DNA of 64,000 bases, taken from contig NZ_JAJKBJ010000001.1 in the NCBI RefSeq assembly GCF_023618015.1, positions 186,001 to 250,000 of the forward strand, in the 5' to 3' direction. Of the stretch, positions 1-10,051 are shown in pieces. Made by a program: the position numbers and the translations under genes. Origin of the DNA: Legionella maioricensis. Lineage in GTDB: Bacteria > Pseudomonadota > Gammaproteobacteria > Legionellales > Legionellaceae. The notes below the pieces were generated by a model. It had not been told where the DNA came from, ran no database searches, and saw only the letters and a program-made list of their open reading frames with translations. Numbering within the stretch: position 1 is the first letter of the stretch; every line of letters starts with the position of its first letter.

Positions 1-1726
1 TTGTACCTCCACTGGCATTGGCTGTAACATTTACGATACTAGAAGACAACTCGATGGCTCCCTGAGCACTAATAAGAATACCTTGGGCCATTGTAGTTAC
101 ATTGCTTCCATTACTTGTATTTAAAGCATTCACACTTACTGTTGAATTAGTAACGACTACATCTGCACGATCCGCAATAATTCCCTGTGCTGACAATGAA
201 TTGGCTGTTCTCTGAGTCGCGTCAACAATAATATTATTATTAATTAAGTTAATATTAGTAGAATTTTGAATAAGAACTCCTGTTGAGTTCGTATCAAAAG
301 GATCTGAATTATCGAGAAAGGCATTCAATAAGCTGTTTTGAATGGTGACGTTGCTTGCCCCTTCAATATTCACTGCGGACTGAAATTTTTGGGAAGTGCT
401 ATTACCACCAACAGTTGAATTGGTTATCTTGATGTTGGATCCTGAAATAACCAAGCCAACCGGGTTGTGCCCCTCATCATTTAATACTCGAACAAAATCA
501 AAAGTGTTATTGCCGGTAAGAATAAGACTTCCTTTAATATCCCGTAAAAAACCGGAGGTAAAATCACTACTTCGTCCATAAACCGCCTGTCCTTCATTTA
601 AATTCAGATTGGAAGCGGGTACGAAAGCAAGATGTGGAGCGAAGGGCATACCGGTGAGATTAGCATAAGTCCCATTGCCAAGATAGAAATTGGCATTGGG
701 TGAGAAGCCATTAATGGCATCGACCGTTGGCTGATTAAACGAAGTATCAAGACAGTTATTTTCAAAGGTACAATTACTAAAACCATTGGCCGCAACAAAG
801 GGAGAACCGATACTGCTAAAAAACCAAATGTTGTCCCTGGTCAATACGGGAATACCAGTATTGATAAAAGCCTGCTGGCTGGGAATACCCGAACCGGTAT
901 CCCAGGTACCCAAATGCCTTGGAATGGGGTCTAACAGGCGATTATGGATATCCGCTTGTTCACTTTTTTCCACCCCACCCATGGTGAATCGAACAGTAAA
1001 TAAGGTCGTGTTTTTTTGTACTCGATCATAACTGTCGCGAACTGAAACGGTAAAATGCTTATTAAGAGGCAATTCCACCCCACCAATAACCCCATTAATA
1101 TCCTGTGCCTGTTGAAAAGAAAAATGATAACCGCCAGTGAATAAACGGATATTCCTGGTTTCTGGCAGAGTGAATCCCACCTCACCATCTAAACCGTTTC
1201 CCACTTCATCCACCAGATTCACTAAATTGTCGAACTGATTATGGCCTGCAAAACTGACGTATTGGGTTATGCCCACCTCAGAGCCTATAAACGTACCTTG
1301 GACTTTTTGTTTCGATGTGGGGAAGTAGCCATTCAAATGCACGTCCCAACGATTGGTCATGTACTCCAATCCTGGATTAAGAACAAAAAAACGAGAGCCC
1401 TCTGCAATTCGGTTAAAATCAGCAAAGACATAGGCCCCCCAGAGGTAATTCCCCGGAATACTACGATATCCTCCGCCAATACTCCCCAAAGAACCGTTAT
1501 CACCACCTATTTTACCCAAACCGTCAACATGAAAAATACTGTCTTGATTTCCGTAAAGTGGCAACATGGCATCAGCTTCGCCAATCGTTCTATTACCGAC
1601 AAAGCCTTCCCCTGAAACACGAGGAACAAAAGGCAATCGAACAGGATTAAACTCAGCATGTACTGCCGCACTGGCAAGTAGAATGGAAAGGGATAAAAAA
1701 GACAGCTTCGTAGCCAGGCAACTCAT
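1..1726 (-). CDS. Surface beta-barrel/beta-helix protein, inverse-autotransporter-like (3' end outside window)
   Basis: An open frame runs from an ATG at 1726 to the window edge without a stop (575 codons seen). It starts with a clear signal peptide ending near AVHA (residue 24). Residues about 35-250 alternate short beta strands with motifs such as GEGFVGNRTIGEADAMLPL and GGGYRSIPGNYLWGAYVF, which resemble the N-terminal beta-barrel of intimin/invasin-type inverse autotransporters. After about residue 260 the sequence turns into short repeats rich in N, T, S, I and V (SNIKITNST, SNVTIQNS, TNINLINNN), typical of a right-handed parallel beta-helix. The likely role is an outer-membrane anchored surface or adhesin protein. 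A purine-rich AAAAGGGAA precedes the ATG. Family assignment is by pattern only, and the C-terminus is not in view. Confidence 0.72.
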   Translation of the reverse strand, partial: MSCLATKLSFLSLSILLASAAVHAEFNPVRLPFVPRVSGEGFVGNRTIGEADAMLPLYGNQDSIFHVDGLGKIGGDNGSLGSIGGGYRSIPGNYLWGAYVFADFNRIAEGSRFFVLNPGLEYMTNRWDVHLNGYFPTSKQKVQGTFIGSEVGITQYVSFAGHNQFDNLVNLVDEVGNGLDGEVGFTLPETRNIRLFTGGYHFSFQQAQDINGVIGGVELPLNKHFTVSVRDSYDRVQKNTTLFTVRFTMGGVEKSEQADIHNRLLDPIPRHLGTWDTGSGIPSQQAFINTGIPVLTRDNIWFFSSIGSPFVAANGFSNCTFENNCLDTSFNQPTVDAINGFSPNANFYLGNGTYANLTGMPFAPHLAFVPASNLNLNEGQAVYGRSSDFTSGFLRDIKGSLILTGNNTFDFVRVLNDEGHNPVGLVISGSNIKITNSTVGGNSTSQKFQSAVNIEGASNVTIQNSLLNAFLDNSDPFDTNSTGVLIQNSTNINLINNNIIVDATQRTANSLSAQGIIADRADVVVTNSTVSVNALNTSNGSNVTTMAQGILISAQGAIELSSSIVNVTANASGGT

Positions 1727-1850
1727 GAAATTCCCTTTTCATAAATCTAAAAAATAAAAATATAAGGGATTTGAATAGCTTAAGCAACCTTCATTTGTAG
1801 CCTGAGTCAAAAGCCTGCACTTTCACTCAGACTAGTCCAGCAATTGATAA

Positions 1851-2375
1851 TTATTCATTCAGGTTTTCCTGAACACTGCTCCAGTTTTTAACCCCAGCGC
1901 CTTGTTTAATATCTGGAGGAAGAGCCTCTAATGCTTTTTGTGCTGCCTCGGCACTATCATAAGTTCCGTACAAACCTTTATAATACTCTTTACCATTTTT
2001 TTGATATTTAACTTGGGCCATACGATCATTTTTAGGTGCTTTATAGAGCTTTTTCGCAACTGCTGAGGCCTTCTCATCATTGGCAACCTCAATAGTATAG
2101 CCTTGTGGGTTTTGACTGCTTACCCAGTTTCGATCTCTGTCTTTAAAAGAAACAGGAGAATGATATTCGCCAACGTGATAAGAATCAGGAACAGCTACTC
2201 TTCTGCTTGGTTGATCTTGATATCCAAAATTACTCATCCGGTAATTTTGAGGATACAACTGGCTTTCGTCATAGGCGTAGCTTGTGTAGCTTGAATTTAG
2301 GTTATCTTCATACATGCATGAGGATAAATTAATGGTGCAGATCGCTACTGCTATTAATTTAATTTTAGTATTCAT
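1851..2375 (-). CDS. Lipoprotein with C-terminal SPOR-like domain
   Basis: The protein has 174 residues from the ATG at 2375. That start is preferred over one 19 codons upstream because a strong GGGGGCG Shine-Dalgarno sequence precedes it and it places the signal peptide at the N-terminus. The lipobox LSSC gives a lipidated Cys20. The middle (about 30-90) is a low-complexity, Tyr/Ser-rich linker. Residues about 92-165 match a SPOR fold: YTIEVAND, an AxxVAKKLYKAP helix, the strand YYKGLYGTYDS and a second AxxALEALP helix. SPOR domains bind denuded peptidoglycan glycan strands. It is probably an outer- or inner-membrane lipoprotein facing the periplasm. No operon partner is evident, since the dGTPase gene is divergent. 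Confidence 0.75.
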   Translation of the reverse strand: MNTKIKLIAVAICTINLSSCMYEDNLNSSYTSYAYDESQLYPQNYRMSNFGYQDQPSRRVAVPDSYHVGEYHSPVSFKDRDRNWVSSQNPQGYTIEVANDEKASAVAKKLYKAPKNDRMAQVKYQKNGKEYYKGLYGTYDSAEAAQKALEALPPDIKQGAGVKNWSSVQENLNE

Positions 2376-2517
2376 CACAACGCCCCCTAATTTATTATTT
2401 TTATTGATATTCTTTTTTATTGTTATCTTCATAATTATAGGAAACTTTAGAAACTTGTGTTGTTTCCCGATAAACTATGGCATACAGTATCTATTTTGTT
2501 CTTTTATGGCTTAATTT

Positions 2518-3843
2518 ATGTGGACACATCGACGTTCCGGTCAAACAAACCAAAGGGGGGCTCAAGATCATCGTGATCCTTATGAGCGAGATAGAACGCG
2601 CGTTATTCATTGCCCTGCATTTAGAAGATTGCAAAGAAAAACCCAAATTCTGGGAACCGACGAGGGAGACTTTCACCGCACTCGTTTAACCCACTCTCTG
2701 GAGGTGGATTCTATTGGGCGTAGTATAGTGCGTAATCTGATTACTAATCAGAATCAACAGATGTTATTGGCAAGCTTGTTACCCAATGATGATCTCGTCA
2801 GTGTCATTTGTTTATTGCATGATATAGGTCACCCCCCGTTTGGCCATGGCGGTGAAGTAGCTCTGAATTACATGATGCGCGATTACGGCGGTTTTGAGGG
2901 AAATGGACAAACGCTTAGATTGCTTACCAAAGTGGAAAATAGTTATGGGGCATTTGGCCTTGATTTAACCCGACGAGCCCTATTAGGTATTTTAAAATAT
3001 CCGGTTAAACGCTCCAATGTGGTCGCCAGAAAGCAACCTCCCATTCATGAGTCCATTCATAAAACAATTAAAATTAACGACTGGCTGCCACCTAAAGCCT
3101 ATTTTGATTGTGAGCAGCCTGAAATTGATTGGTTACTATCGCCCTTCTCAGAGAGCGACAAAAAATTTTTTCAGTCTCTATCCAAGGAGCCTCAGGATAC
3201 TCAATCAGGAAAAGCTGCTTATCACAGCTTTGATTGTTCCATTATGGATACAGCAGACGATATAGCTTATGGTGTTCATGACTTAGAGGATGCCATTCAT
3301 TTGAGGTTAATTAATCAAGCTCACCTGGATACTCACGAGTTCAGGAGTCTATTAAGTAATACTTCATTATCTGCTCACCAGGATCGATTGATCGACTCTC
3401 TATTCTCTCAAGAATTATGTCTAAGAAAACAAACGATCGGCGAGATGGTTAATTATTTCATTACCTCAACTCAAATCGTTGTTACCAATGAGAATTTTGA
3501 AAATAACTTGTTCAAACACAACATTGCCCTTACACCAGAGGCAGCTGCTCTTTTGCACTATTTAATGCAGTGTATTTATCATAATGTCATTGATTCCCAG
3601 GAAGCTCGTACTTTTGAATATGGGGGGCAAACGGTGGTCCTAAGGCTGTTTGATGCCATCAGTTCTAATCCAGCCAGTTTATTGGATAATAAAAATCGAG
3701 AATTGTTTAAACGAGCAGAGGATGAAACAGCCGCCTATCGGGTGGTTTGCGATTACCTGGCTAATATGACTGATGAATATGCCTATAGAATGCATGAGCG
3801 ATTATTTGGATTTAATACCAGGACTATTTTTGAAAGGCTATAA
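2518..3843 (+). CDS. dgt: Deoxyguanosinetriphosphate triphosphohydrolase-like HD protein
   Basis: This 441-residue HD-domain hydrolase is of the dGTPase type, which cleaves dNTPs to deoxynucleoside and tripolyphosphate. Metal-binding residues are visible: H59 in RLTHSLEV, H101-D102 in the motif LLHDIGHPPFGHGGE, and a later Asp in MDTADDIAYGVHDLEDA. The N-terminal stretch RVIHCPAFRRLQRKTQ is a family signature. An in-frame TAA lies only 2 codons before this ATG, so this is the first possible start; there is no strong Shine-Dalgarno sequence. Members of the family influence dNTP pools and, in some bacteria, phage defence. The gene stands alone and converges on the aldo/keto reductase gene. Confidence 0.9.
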   Translation: MWTHRRSGQTNQRGAQDHRDPYERDRTRVIHCPAFRRLQRKTQILGTDEGDFHRTRLTHSLEVDSIGRSIVRNLITNQNQQMLLASLLPNDDLVSVICLLHDIGHPPFGHGGEVALNYMMRDYGGFEGNGQTLRLLTKVENSYGAFGLDLTRRALLGILKYPVKRSNVVARKQPPIHESIHKTIKINDWLPPKAYFDCEQPEIDWLLSPFSESDKKFFQSLSKEPQDTQSGKAAYHSFDCSIMDTADDIAYGVHDLEDAIHLRLINQAHLDTHEFRSLLSNTSLSAHQDRLIDSLFSQELCLRKQTIGEMVNYFITSTQIVVTNENFENNLFKHNIALTPEAAALLHYLMQCIYHNVIDSQEARTFEYGGQTVVLRLFDAISSNPASLLDNKNRELFKRAEDETAAYRVVCDYLANMTDEYAYRMHERLFGFNTRTIFERL

Positions 3844-3870
3844 AATATTGCTATTTTGTAACAAAGAATT

Positions 3871-3894
3871 GGCAGAATCGGATGGGATTCTGCC
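3871..3894. terminator. Hairpin between convergent genes
   Basis: A perfect 9-bp stem (GGCAGAATC / GATTCTGCC) with a 6-base loop lies between the convergent dgt and aldo/keto reductase genes. On the minus strand it is followed by a T-rich stretch (AATTCTTTGTT), so it may terminate the reductase transcript and possibly both genes. Confidence 0.6.
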
Positions 3895-3921
3895 CCATTC
3901 AGCAGTCACTAACTCCGGACA

Positions 3922-4902
<981 letters not shown>

Positions 4903-5274
4903 GTACTCACTCCATGCAGTTAATAAATTTAAATTTAGCACATATTAAAATGAATAGATTAAAAAGATAATTATTTATCTTATCACCACGAGTTAAAAAG
5001 TCATTGATGTTCAAGAAATATTTATCTGCTTCTAGCAGCGCTTGTTAGATGCCATGTTGGCACAACATAATGTGGGTTTAAAATAGAGGATGATTTTAAA
5101 TGATTCAATTTGAATTGAACTAAGACAATGAAAAAACTAGCGAATAATCGCGCCAATCCGAGGCGTCAACCAAGTTTTAATTTATAAGAAAGATTTAACT
5201 ACTATACTACTATTTTCTTGATCTCGGCCCCAGATGGAGGGATGATTTATAAAGCTACGAGCCAAATTAAATAA
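4903..5274. other. Intergenic region, no gene seen
   Basis: About 370 bases between the aldo/keto reductase start and the first tRNA-Glu. It is AT-rich, has stops in all frames, and shows no hairpin with a T run. It may hold the reductase promoter, but I see no convincing -35/-10 pair. Confidence 0.4.
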
Positions 5275-5350
5275 TGGCGTCCCCAAGGGGATTCGAACCC
5301 CTGTTACCGCCGTGAAAGGGCAGTGTCCTAGGCCTCTAGACGATGGGGAC
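5275..5350 (-). tRNA. tRNA-Glu (anticodon TTC), copy 1
   Basis: The reverse complement folds as a complete 76-nt cloverleaf. The acceptor stem is GTCCCCA/TGGGGAC, the anticodon loop reads CTTTCAC (anticodon TTC), the T loop is GTTCGAATC, and the 3' CCA is encoded. It is identical to the copy at 5420-5495. Confidence 0.95.
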
Positions 5351-5419
5351 CTGGAACTTATTTACTACAAGACTACTTTACTACAACACTACTTACTACT
5401 TACTACTAACGCCAAATAA

Positions 5420-5495
5420 TGGCGTCCCCAAGGGGATTCGAACCCCTGTTACCGCCGTGAAAGGGCAGTGTCCTAGGCCTCTAGACGATGGGGAC
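5420..5495 (-). tRNA. tRNA-Glu (anticodon TTC), copy 2
   Basis: A second, identical 76-nt tRNA-Glu with encoded CCA, 69 bases upstream (in transcription direction) of the first copy. It is part of a small tRNA cluster with tRNA-Ala that is probably transcribed together as Ala-Glu-Glu. Confidence 0.95.
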
Positions 5496-5531
5496 CCTGA
5501 ACTATTTCCCCATCAACATACACGATGTTGA

Positions 5532-5607
<76 letters not shown>

Positions 5608-5698
5608 AAAATAAGACTCGCAGTTTAATGAGCTACCTCAATACTGTCAAGCATTTTTTGCCTTTTATAGATATTTTGATCCGTAACCCACTCCACTA

Positions 5699-6034
5699 TT
5701 AATGCTTTATCTGCCCTTGGACCTGAGCAATCTGCTGCTGCAGGTTAGTTTGCATCTCCTTCATTTGATTCTGGGTCTGGGTATTAACGGTTTGGATTTG
5801 GTTTTGTAAATCAGTTTGCACTTGTTTTAACTGAGCTTGAAATTGTGAGTTTAAAGTAGCAATTTGTTGTTGCTGTTGAGCCTGAAGGGCTTTCAGTTGA
5901 TTCTGAATCGTAGTATTAAGCTGCGCAATTTGTTGACTGGGTGATTGGTCGGATGCTGGAGCAGTAGCATCTGCCGCATGAGTAATAGTGCTTATGAATA
6001 AAGAACAAAAAATAACTTTAGCTATTGATTTCAT
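5699..6034 (-). CDS. Exported Gln-rich coiled-coil protein
   Basis: The protein has 111 residues from the ATG at 6034. That start lies 6 bases after AAAGGGA; an ATG two codons earlier directly abuts that site. A signal peptide ends at THA. After a short A/T/S/P linker the rest is one continuous Gln/Leu/Ile heptad pattern (QIAQLNTTIQNQLKALQ, QMKEMQTNLQQQIAQVQ), predicting a long alpha-helical coiled coil in the periplasm or on the surface. It has no enzymatic motif and no recognised family; small coiled-coil exported proteins of this kind are common in Legionella. Its job is unknown. Confidence 0.7.
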   Translation of the reverse strand: MKSIAKVIFCSLFISTITHAADATAPASDQSPSQQIAQLNTTIQNQLKALQAQQQQQIATLNSQFQAQLKQVQTDLQNQIQTVNTQTQNQMKEMQTNLQQQIAQVQGQIKH

Positions 6035-6241
6035 TTGCATTCCCTTTAAGTAGAAATATAAATCTAACTGTAACTAATATTTTTTTGTTTGCAAAGTTCT
6101 TATTTTCGTCCAGCGCATATTTTAGTAGCCCTAGTATCACAGGAGTCTATAATCTCTAAGTACTATAGAAGCATTATAAGATTATAGACCTCCCCCGAAT
6201 CGACTTTATCATAAGCATTCGTTTTACTTTTATGTTTGAAA

Positions 6242-6529
6242 TTACTCAGGATAGCAATATATATCCCCGCCCCCTTCTACACCTGAGTGATAGATAATTG
6301 CATCAGTGCCCGCAATTTCTATTTTCTCTCGCACGCATCGATAACCAGAATAAGTATAATAATAATTGCCTGTAGGTACGGGACCTTCCACAGTAATGTA
6401 AGTATGTTTTTCTGGATTTACGGTTATGGGGATGCTTTCCCATGTTTGGGTTTGAGTCACAATGACACTATCAGCCAAGGCCACGGTATTAAATACTGTG
6501 AATAATGCTGCCATTATTAATTTGTTCAT
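6242..6529 (-). CDS. Small secreted hypothetical protein
   Basis: The protein has 95 residues. The start at 6529 is supported by a strong GGAGGGATGAG site immediately upstream and by a signal peptide that begins at this Met (MNKLIMAALFTVFNTVALA, cleavage after ALA). The mature part is about 76 residues with two Cys (CVREK, IYCYPE) and a Tyr-rich segment, perhaps a small beta-sandwich stabilised by a disulfide. No family is recognised. The gene is monocistronic by position. Confidence 0.65.
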   Translation of the reverse strand: MNKLIMAALFTVFNTVALADSVIVTQTQTWESIPITVNPEKHTYITVEGPVPTGNYYYTYSGYRCVREKIEIAGTDAIIYHSGVEGGGDIYCYPE

Positions 6530-6769
6530 CTCATCCCTCCGAAAATTACCCTCACTGCAATAACATCTTTGTACCAATAAATGATAGTTCAATCACTGCC
6601 ATTAGCAATAATAATGTACTTTGAGTTCAAAATAAAATCAACTGCTTATTGAATTTCAAGATACCGTTTACGAACTTATGAATGCATATCAGCTTACTTG
6701 AGGAGGCAAATAGAATAAATAGCAAATGCCTAGAACTGGAAACTCAAGACATTGGTTACCTGATGATTT

Positions 6770-6808
6770 TAAAAACAACAAGGACGTCATTTTTTACAAA
6801 ATGCGTCC
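6770..6808 (-). terminator. Probable rho-independent terminator of the 6837-8588 gene
   Basis: On the minus strand, 29 bases after the stop codon, GGACGCATTTT pairs with AAAATGACGTCC (one bulge) around a short loop. It is followed by TTGTTGTTTTT. Position and orientation fit termination of the upstream effector-like gene. Confidence 0.6.
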
Positions 6809-6836
6809 TCAAGGTCTAAAACATAAAATGTTATCT

Positions 6837-8588
6837 TTACATTCCAATATCGGAACTCGGAGTAACTTTATCCTCTTTATTATCCGATTTAGGTGTTTCA
6901 GGAGTTGTAGTATTGGTTCTCCAAATAAGATTCCGTGCATAACTAACAAAACCATATCCAGTACTGGTTGCTGTCTCATCCTTTTTTTCAGAAGTTATCT
7001 CAATAGTGATTTGTGTCTCTTCCTTTTTTTCAGAAGTTGTTTGTGTAGCAGATTGACTCCACCTACCCCATATTCCAGATACAATATCACCAAACTGATA
7101 CTCTTCTTCTTTCTTACCATTTACCATTTCATTTATCTTTACTAATGCTCCCCAGGATAAATCACCAAATTGATATTTTTTATTATTATTTATTCTATTT
7201 AATAGTCCCCAGGTAATATCACCAAATTCGTATTCTTTTTCACCTTCCTCGGTAATTTGTGCACCATTAAGCATTTGATTAATTTTGCCTAGTGCGCCCA
7301 ATGTTATATCTCCAAACTGATATCGACGACTTAACTGAGTATGTTTTAATTGAGGATCAATGCTCAGTTGTAGCTTAAATAACTCACTGATACGTGCAAG
7401 AGCTTGCTTGTACTCTTCGGGTAGTCTTTCGGTTGACATCATTTGGCTAATTAGGCTATCAAATTTGTTGTACTCTTTTACGTTACCTTCTTGCAATTTT
7501 TTAATGAGAATTAATAACTCTGATTGCAATAACTCAAAGCCTAATTTTTCCTGTTCTTCTAATTCGCTATCGGCTACAAACACTTTATAGACTTGCTTTA
7601 AATAAGCACTAAAATCCAGCGCTACATAGCTCTTATATTCGCCTTTGGTGTTTTTTGCAGTTGATGGTTTTTCTAACAATTGTCCTACTACTTCTTGCTG
7701 ATTCCCACTCTCTACTGCGATTGATAATTCCTTTAAATACTCTTTAATCAAAGGCCAATTATCATCAGTAATGGTGACTTGCATTGCTCCATATTTATCT
7801 GGTGGGAAAACCCCTTTTTCCAGCAATAATTTCGCTTGATACACTGGGCTACTAAAATATAAGGAACCGGCCGCAGTGTAGGTGTCTGAAGCACCGGTTA
7901 GTGAATGTCCCTGACCAAATTGATCGTGACCTTGTTGTACTTCCTCAGGATACGTCTCACTTCCCATTAGCAAGCCTAATGCAGAAGCTGCCGGGGCAGA
8001 TTGTTCAAGACCTGCAAGGAGTAATTTGTGTTCTGTATTGCGATGGTAATAAAAATGACCGCTAAAACCATTGTCAGAGATTTTTTTGCCATAGAAATTA
8101 TCTTGTCCGGCTCCGCCCATGGCAATATTGATACCAAAATCCAATGGTTTTTTGACTATCGAGGGTAATTGACCTAAAAGCCCTATCACTACCCCTTTAC
8201 CTTCCACAACCTTATCATTAACCTGGTTGACATTATGAGTTGCCGATCGCGCAAAAACCTTATTTGTTCCACTTGCTTCAGGAAAAAAACTCAATAATTC
8301 TTGAGCATTTTCTTCTGATAAAGAATTATAATCGATGATTATACGACTGGCATGCGATAAATAATCAGCTATTGTTAACTGATCAGATGGATCTTGTAAT
8401 TCGCTAGAACCAGACAGATAAGACCGAGTTTTAAAGTCGCCCCTGGCCACGCAAGCCATTACTAATTGAGTCATACCAGTAGCTAAATCAATTGGATTAT
8501 GGATAAAAGTCTTAGCCCATTGAGTTGCTACATTATGCTGATCTTCATCTATAGTACATTTAAAAATGTCAAATATTTTATCAGGCAT
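6837..8588 (-). CDS. Large repeat-containing effector-like protein, function unknown
   Basis: The protein has 583 residues from the ATG at 8588; GGAAG lies 5 bases upstream, and a start 10 codons earlier is less well supported. No signal peptide is visible. The N-terminal about 230 residues are globular and unrecognised, with a hydrophobic Gly-rich patch near VVIGLLGQLP. Residues about 340-410 are helical and charged. Residues about 420-510 carry four imperfect copies of a motif of the form Y-[QE]-F-G-D-[IL]-x-x-G-x-[LW]-x-[KR], some followed by INxM. The C-terminal about 80 residues are low-complexity, rich in T, E and K, with two copies of TSEKK[ED]ET. An orphan soluble protein with such a tail is typical of Dot/Icm-type effectors, but secretion is inference. 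It lies 139 bases downstream of the kinase-like gene, on the same strand. Confidence 0.75.
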   Translation of the reverse strand: MPDKIFDIFKCTIDEDQHNVATQWAKTFIHNPIDLATGMTQLVMACVARGDFKTRSYLSGSSELQDPSDQLTIADYLSHASRIIIDYNSLSEENAQELLSFFPEASGTNKVFARSATHNVNQVNDKVVEGKGVVIGLLGQLPSIVKKPLDFGINIAMGGAGQDNFYGKKISDNGFSGHFYYHRNTEHKLLLAGLEQSAPAASALGLLMGSETYPEEVQQGHDQFGQGHSLTGASDTYTAAGSLYFSSPVYQAKLLLEKGVFPPDKYGAMQVTITDDNWPLIKEYLKELSIAVESGNQQEVVGQLLEKPSTAKNTKGEYKSYVALDFSAYLKQVYKVFVADSELEEQEKLGFELLQSELLILIKKLQEGNVKEYNKFDSLISQMMSTERLPEEYKQALARISELFKLQLSIDPQLKHTQLSRRYQFGDITLGALGKINQMLNGAQITEEGEKEYEFGDITWGLLNRINNNKKYQFGDLSWGALVKINEMVNGKKEEEYQFGDIVSGIWGRWSQSATQTTSEKKEETQITIEITSEKKDETATSTGYGFVSYARNLIWRTNTTTPETPKSDNKEDKVTPSSDIGM

Positions 8589-8727
8589 TTTTCTTCCATT
8601 AGATTTATTAAAGAACACTATGATAACATGGTAAGCTTAGGTAAATATTAAGAATAGTATGGATTATGGCCTTAATTGCCATGCAGAAAAATCGAATAGA
8701 CGCGTGCATCGTATGAGTCGCTCAAAG

Positions 8728-9993
8728 CTATTTGAATAATGACTGGGCCTTGGTCGATGGAGATAAATCGATAATATATTCATCGAGCGATATGGTATTA
8801 TTTAAATCATCATGAGCTAATAATTGAGCGTTTAAGTCATTCAGTATATTACTCATGGGCATTGTCATTTCACTGACCAAATCAGTAATAAGCCCTTTTA
8901 GAAAACTACCCTTAGGGCCTTTAAATACAGGCAAAAGAAAATCATAAATGTTGCTCCATTGACCAGGAACATTTTCCTCCTGTTCTGGTAATTGCCCACA
9001 CGCTAGTTGATATAGAGTAGTTCCCAAAGTATGGCACTGTAAGCGCTCCAGATTAATTTGGTTTTTGACGAATACGGAAGATTGAAAATACTGTTGACTG
9101 GTACTGGTTGAACTTGACCGAACCATTTTTTCTGTAGAGAAGACTAATCCTTTTATGTCACTAATTACCAGTTCGTCTTCATCATTGAGTAAGATGTTAC
9201 TGGGCTTTAAATCGGTATACCATATATTTTGCTGATTAATGACTATATAAAAATTTACTAGTTTTACAGCATAGTTGAGAAGTATTTTGCTAAAATCAGC
9301 AGGACTTATATACTGCTTTTGCTTTTGAATACGTAAATTTTGGAAACGATCCTCCAGATTGCCATTGGCATAATATTCACTGTATTCTATAAAAGTGACT
9401 TCAATATTATCTTCGGCTACATGCTCCAACAGATAAGGCTTGGCAATTTGTGGAATTCCGTTCATTAATTCACGAATTATTCTCGGCGAATGCCCTTTAG
9501 CTTCTTCGGCAACATTCATGCGTAAAAATCGAATAACAAAACGTTGTTCCTGGTAATTCACTAGCACAATAGGATTATTGCCGCTAGCCAGTGTAATCAC
9601 TTCAAACGCATCATCTATTTTCTTTAATTTTTTTTGAATCAAACTTTTAAAGCTACTCTTTCCTTGATATTTATCATAAATTTCATAGAGTTGAGCCTCG
9701 CGAGACAAATAGATAATAGTGTCTTGAGTTAACTCACGGTTAATCTGATGATCCAGTCGTTTTATTATTTGGAGAGGAGGATTTTCGATAAACCATTCCG
9801 ATACTACGTTAACTATTTTATTTTCGTCTGCAAGCTTTCGATAATAGGCTAATAACTTAGACGCATATTCTTTAGCTTTTACCGGATTGCTTACGTGATA
9901 GAGGTTTATTTTCTCCGCGTAATAATTTACTTTAGCAATTTGATGGCGTTTAGTCCCCCAATACCCCCCAGCCAGAGTAATTAATGTAAGCAT
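8728..9993 (-). CDS. Eukaryotic-like Ser/Thr kinase-related protein (LegK-like, possibly atypical)
   Basis: The protein has 421 residues. ATG 9993 follows AAAGGGA by 7 bases. Residues about 145-360 resemble a protein kinase fold. The catalytic loop reads YTDLKPSNILL (D261, in place of HRD), and 18 residues later SDIKG (D279) stands for DFG. The beta-3 strand is FVIRFLRM, so the usual VAIK lysine is replaced or displaced. A helix with IIRELMNG could hold the C-helix Glu. The N-terminal about 140 residues are helical and unrecognised; a short hydrophobic start (LTLITLAGGYWG) could be a membrane segment. Legionella species translocate several kinases of this class (LegK proteins). Whether this one is active is uncertain. 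Confidence 0.65.
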   Translation of the reverse strand: MLTLITLAGGYWGTKRHQIAKVNYYAEKINLYHVSNPVKAKEYASKLLAYYRKLADENKIVNVVSEWFIENPPLQIIKRLDHQINRELTQDTIIYLSREAQLYEIYDKYQGKSSFKSLIQKKLKKIDDAFEVITLASGNNPIVLVNYQEQRFVIRFLRMNVAEEAKGHSPRIIRELMNGIPQIAKPYLLEHVAEDNIEVTFIEYSEYYANGNLEDRFQNLRIQKQKQYISPADFSKILLNYAVKLVNFYIVINQQNIWYTDLKPSNILLNDEDELVISDIKGLVFSTEKMVRSSSTSTSQQYFQSSVFVKNQINLERLQCHTLGTTLYQLACGQLPEQEENVPGQWSNIYDFLLPVFKGPKGSFLKGLITDLVSEMTMPMSNILNDLNAQLLAHDDLNNTISLDEYIIDLSPSTKAQSLFK

Positions 9994-10051
9994 AGTCAAT
10001 TCCCTTTAAATCATCCATTTGATCTAAATATAGACAATTTAATGCCTTTAT

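Noticed and set aside
931..1188. 85-codon minus-strand frame
   Set aside because: It is an out-of-frame shadow of the long surface-protein frame that runs from 1726 to the window edge.
1241..1757. Plus-strand frames of 124 and 63 codons
   Set aside because: They lie antisense to the signal-peptide end of the surface protein, have no ribosome site and no protein-like pattern.
5343..5531. 62-codon frame over the tRNA cluster
   Set aside because: It is read through tRNA-Glu on the opposite strand.
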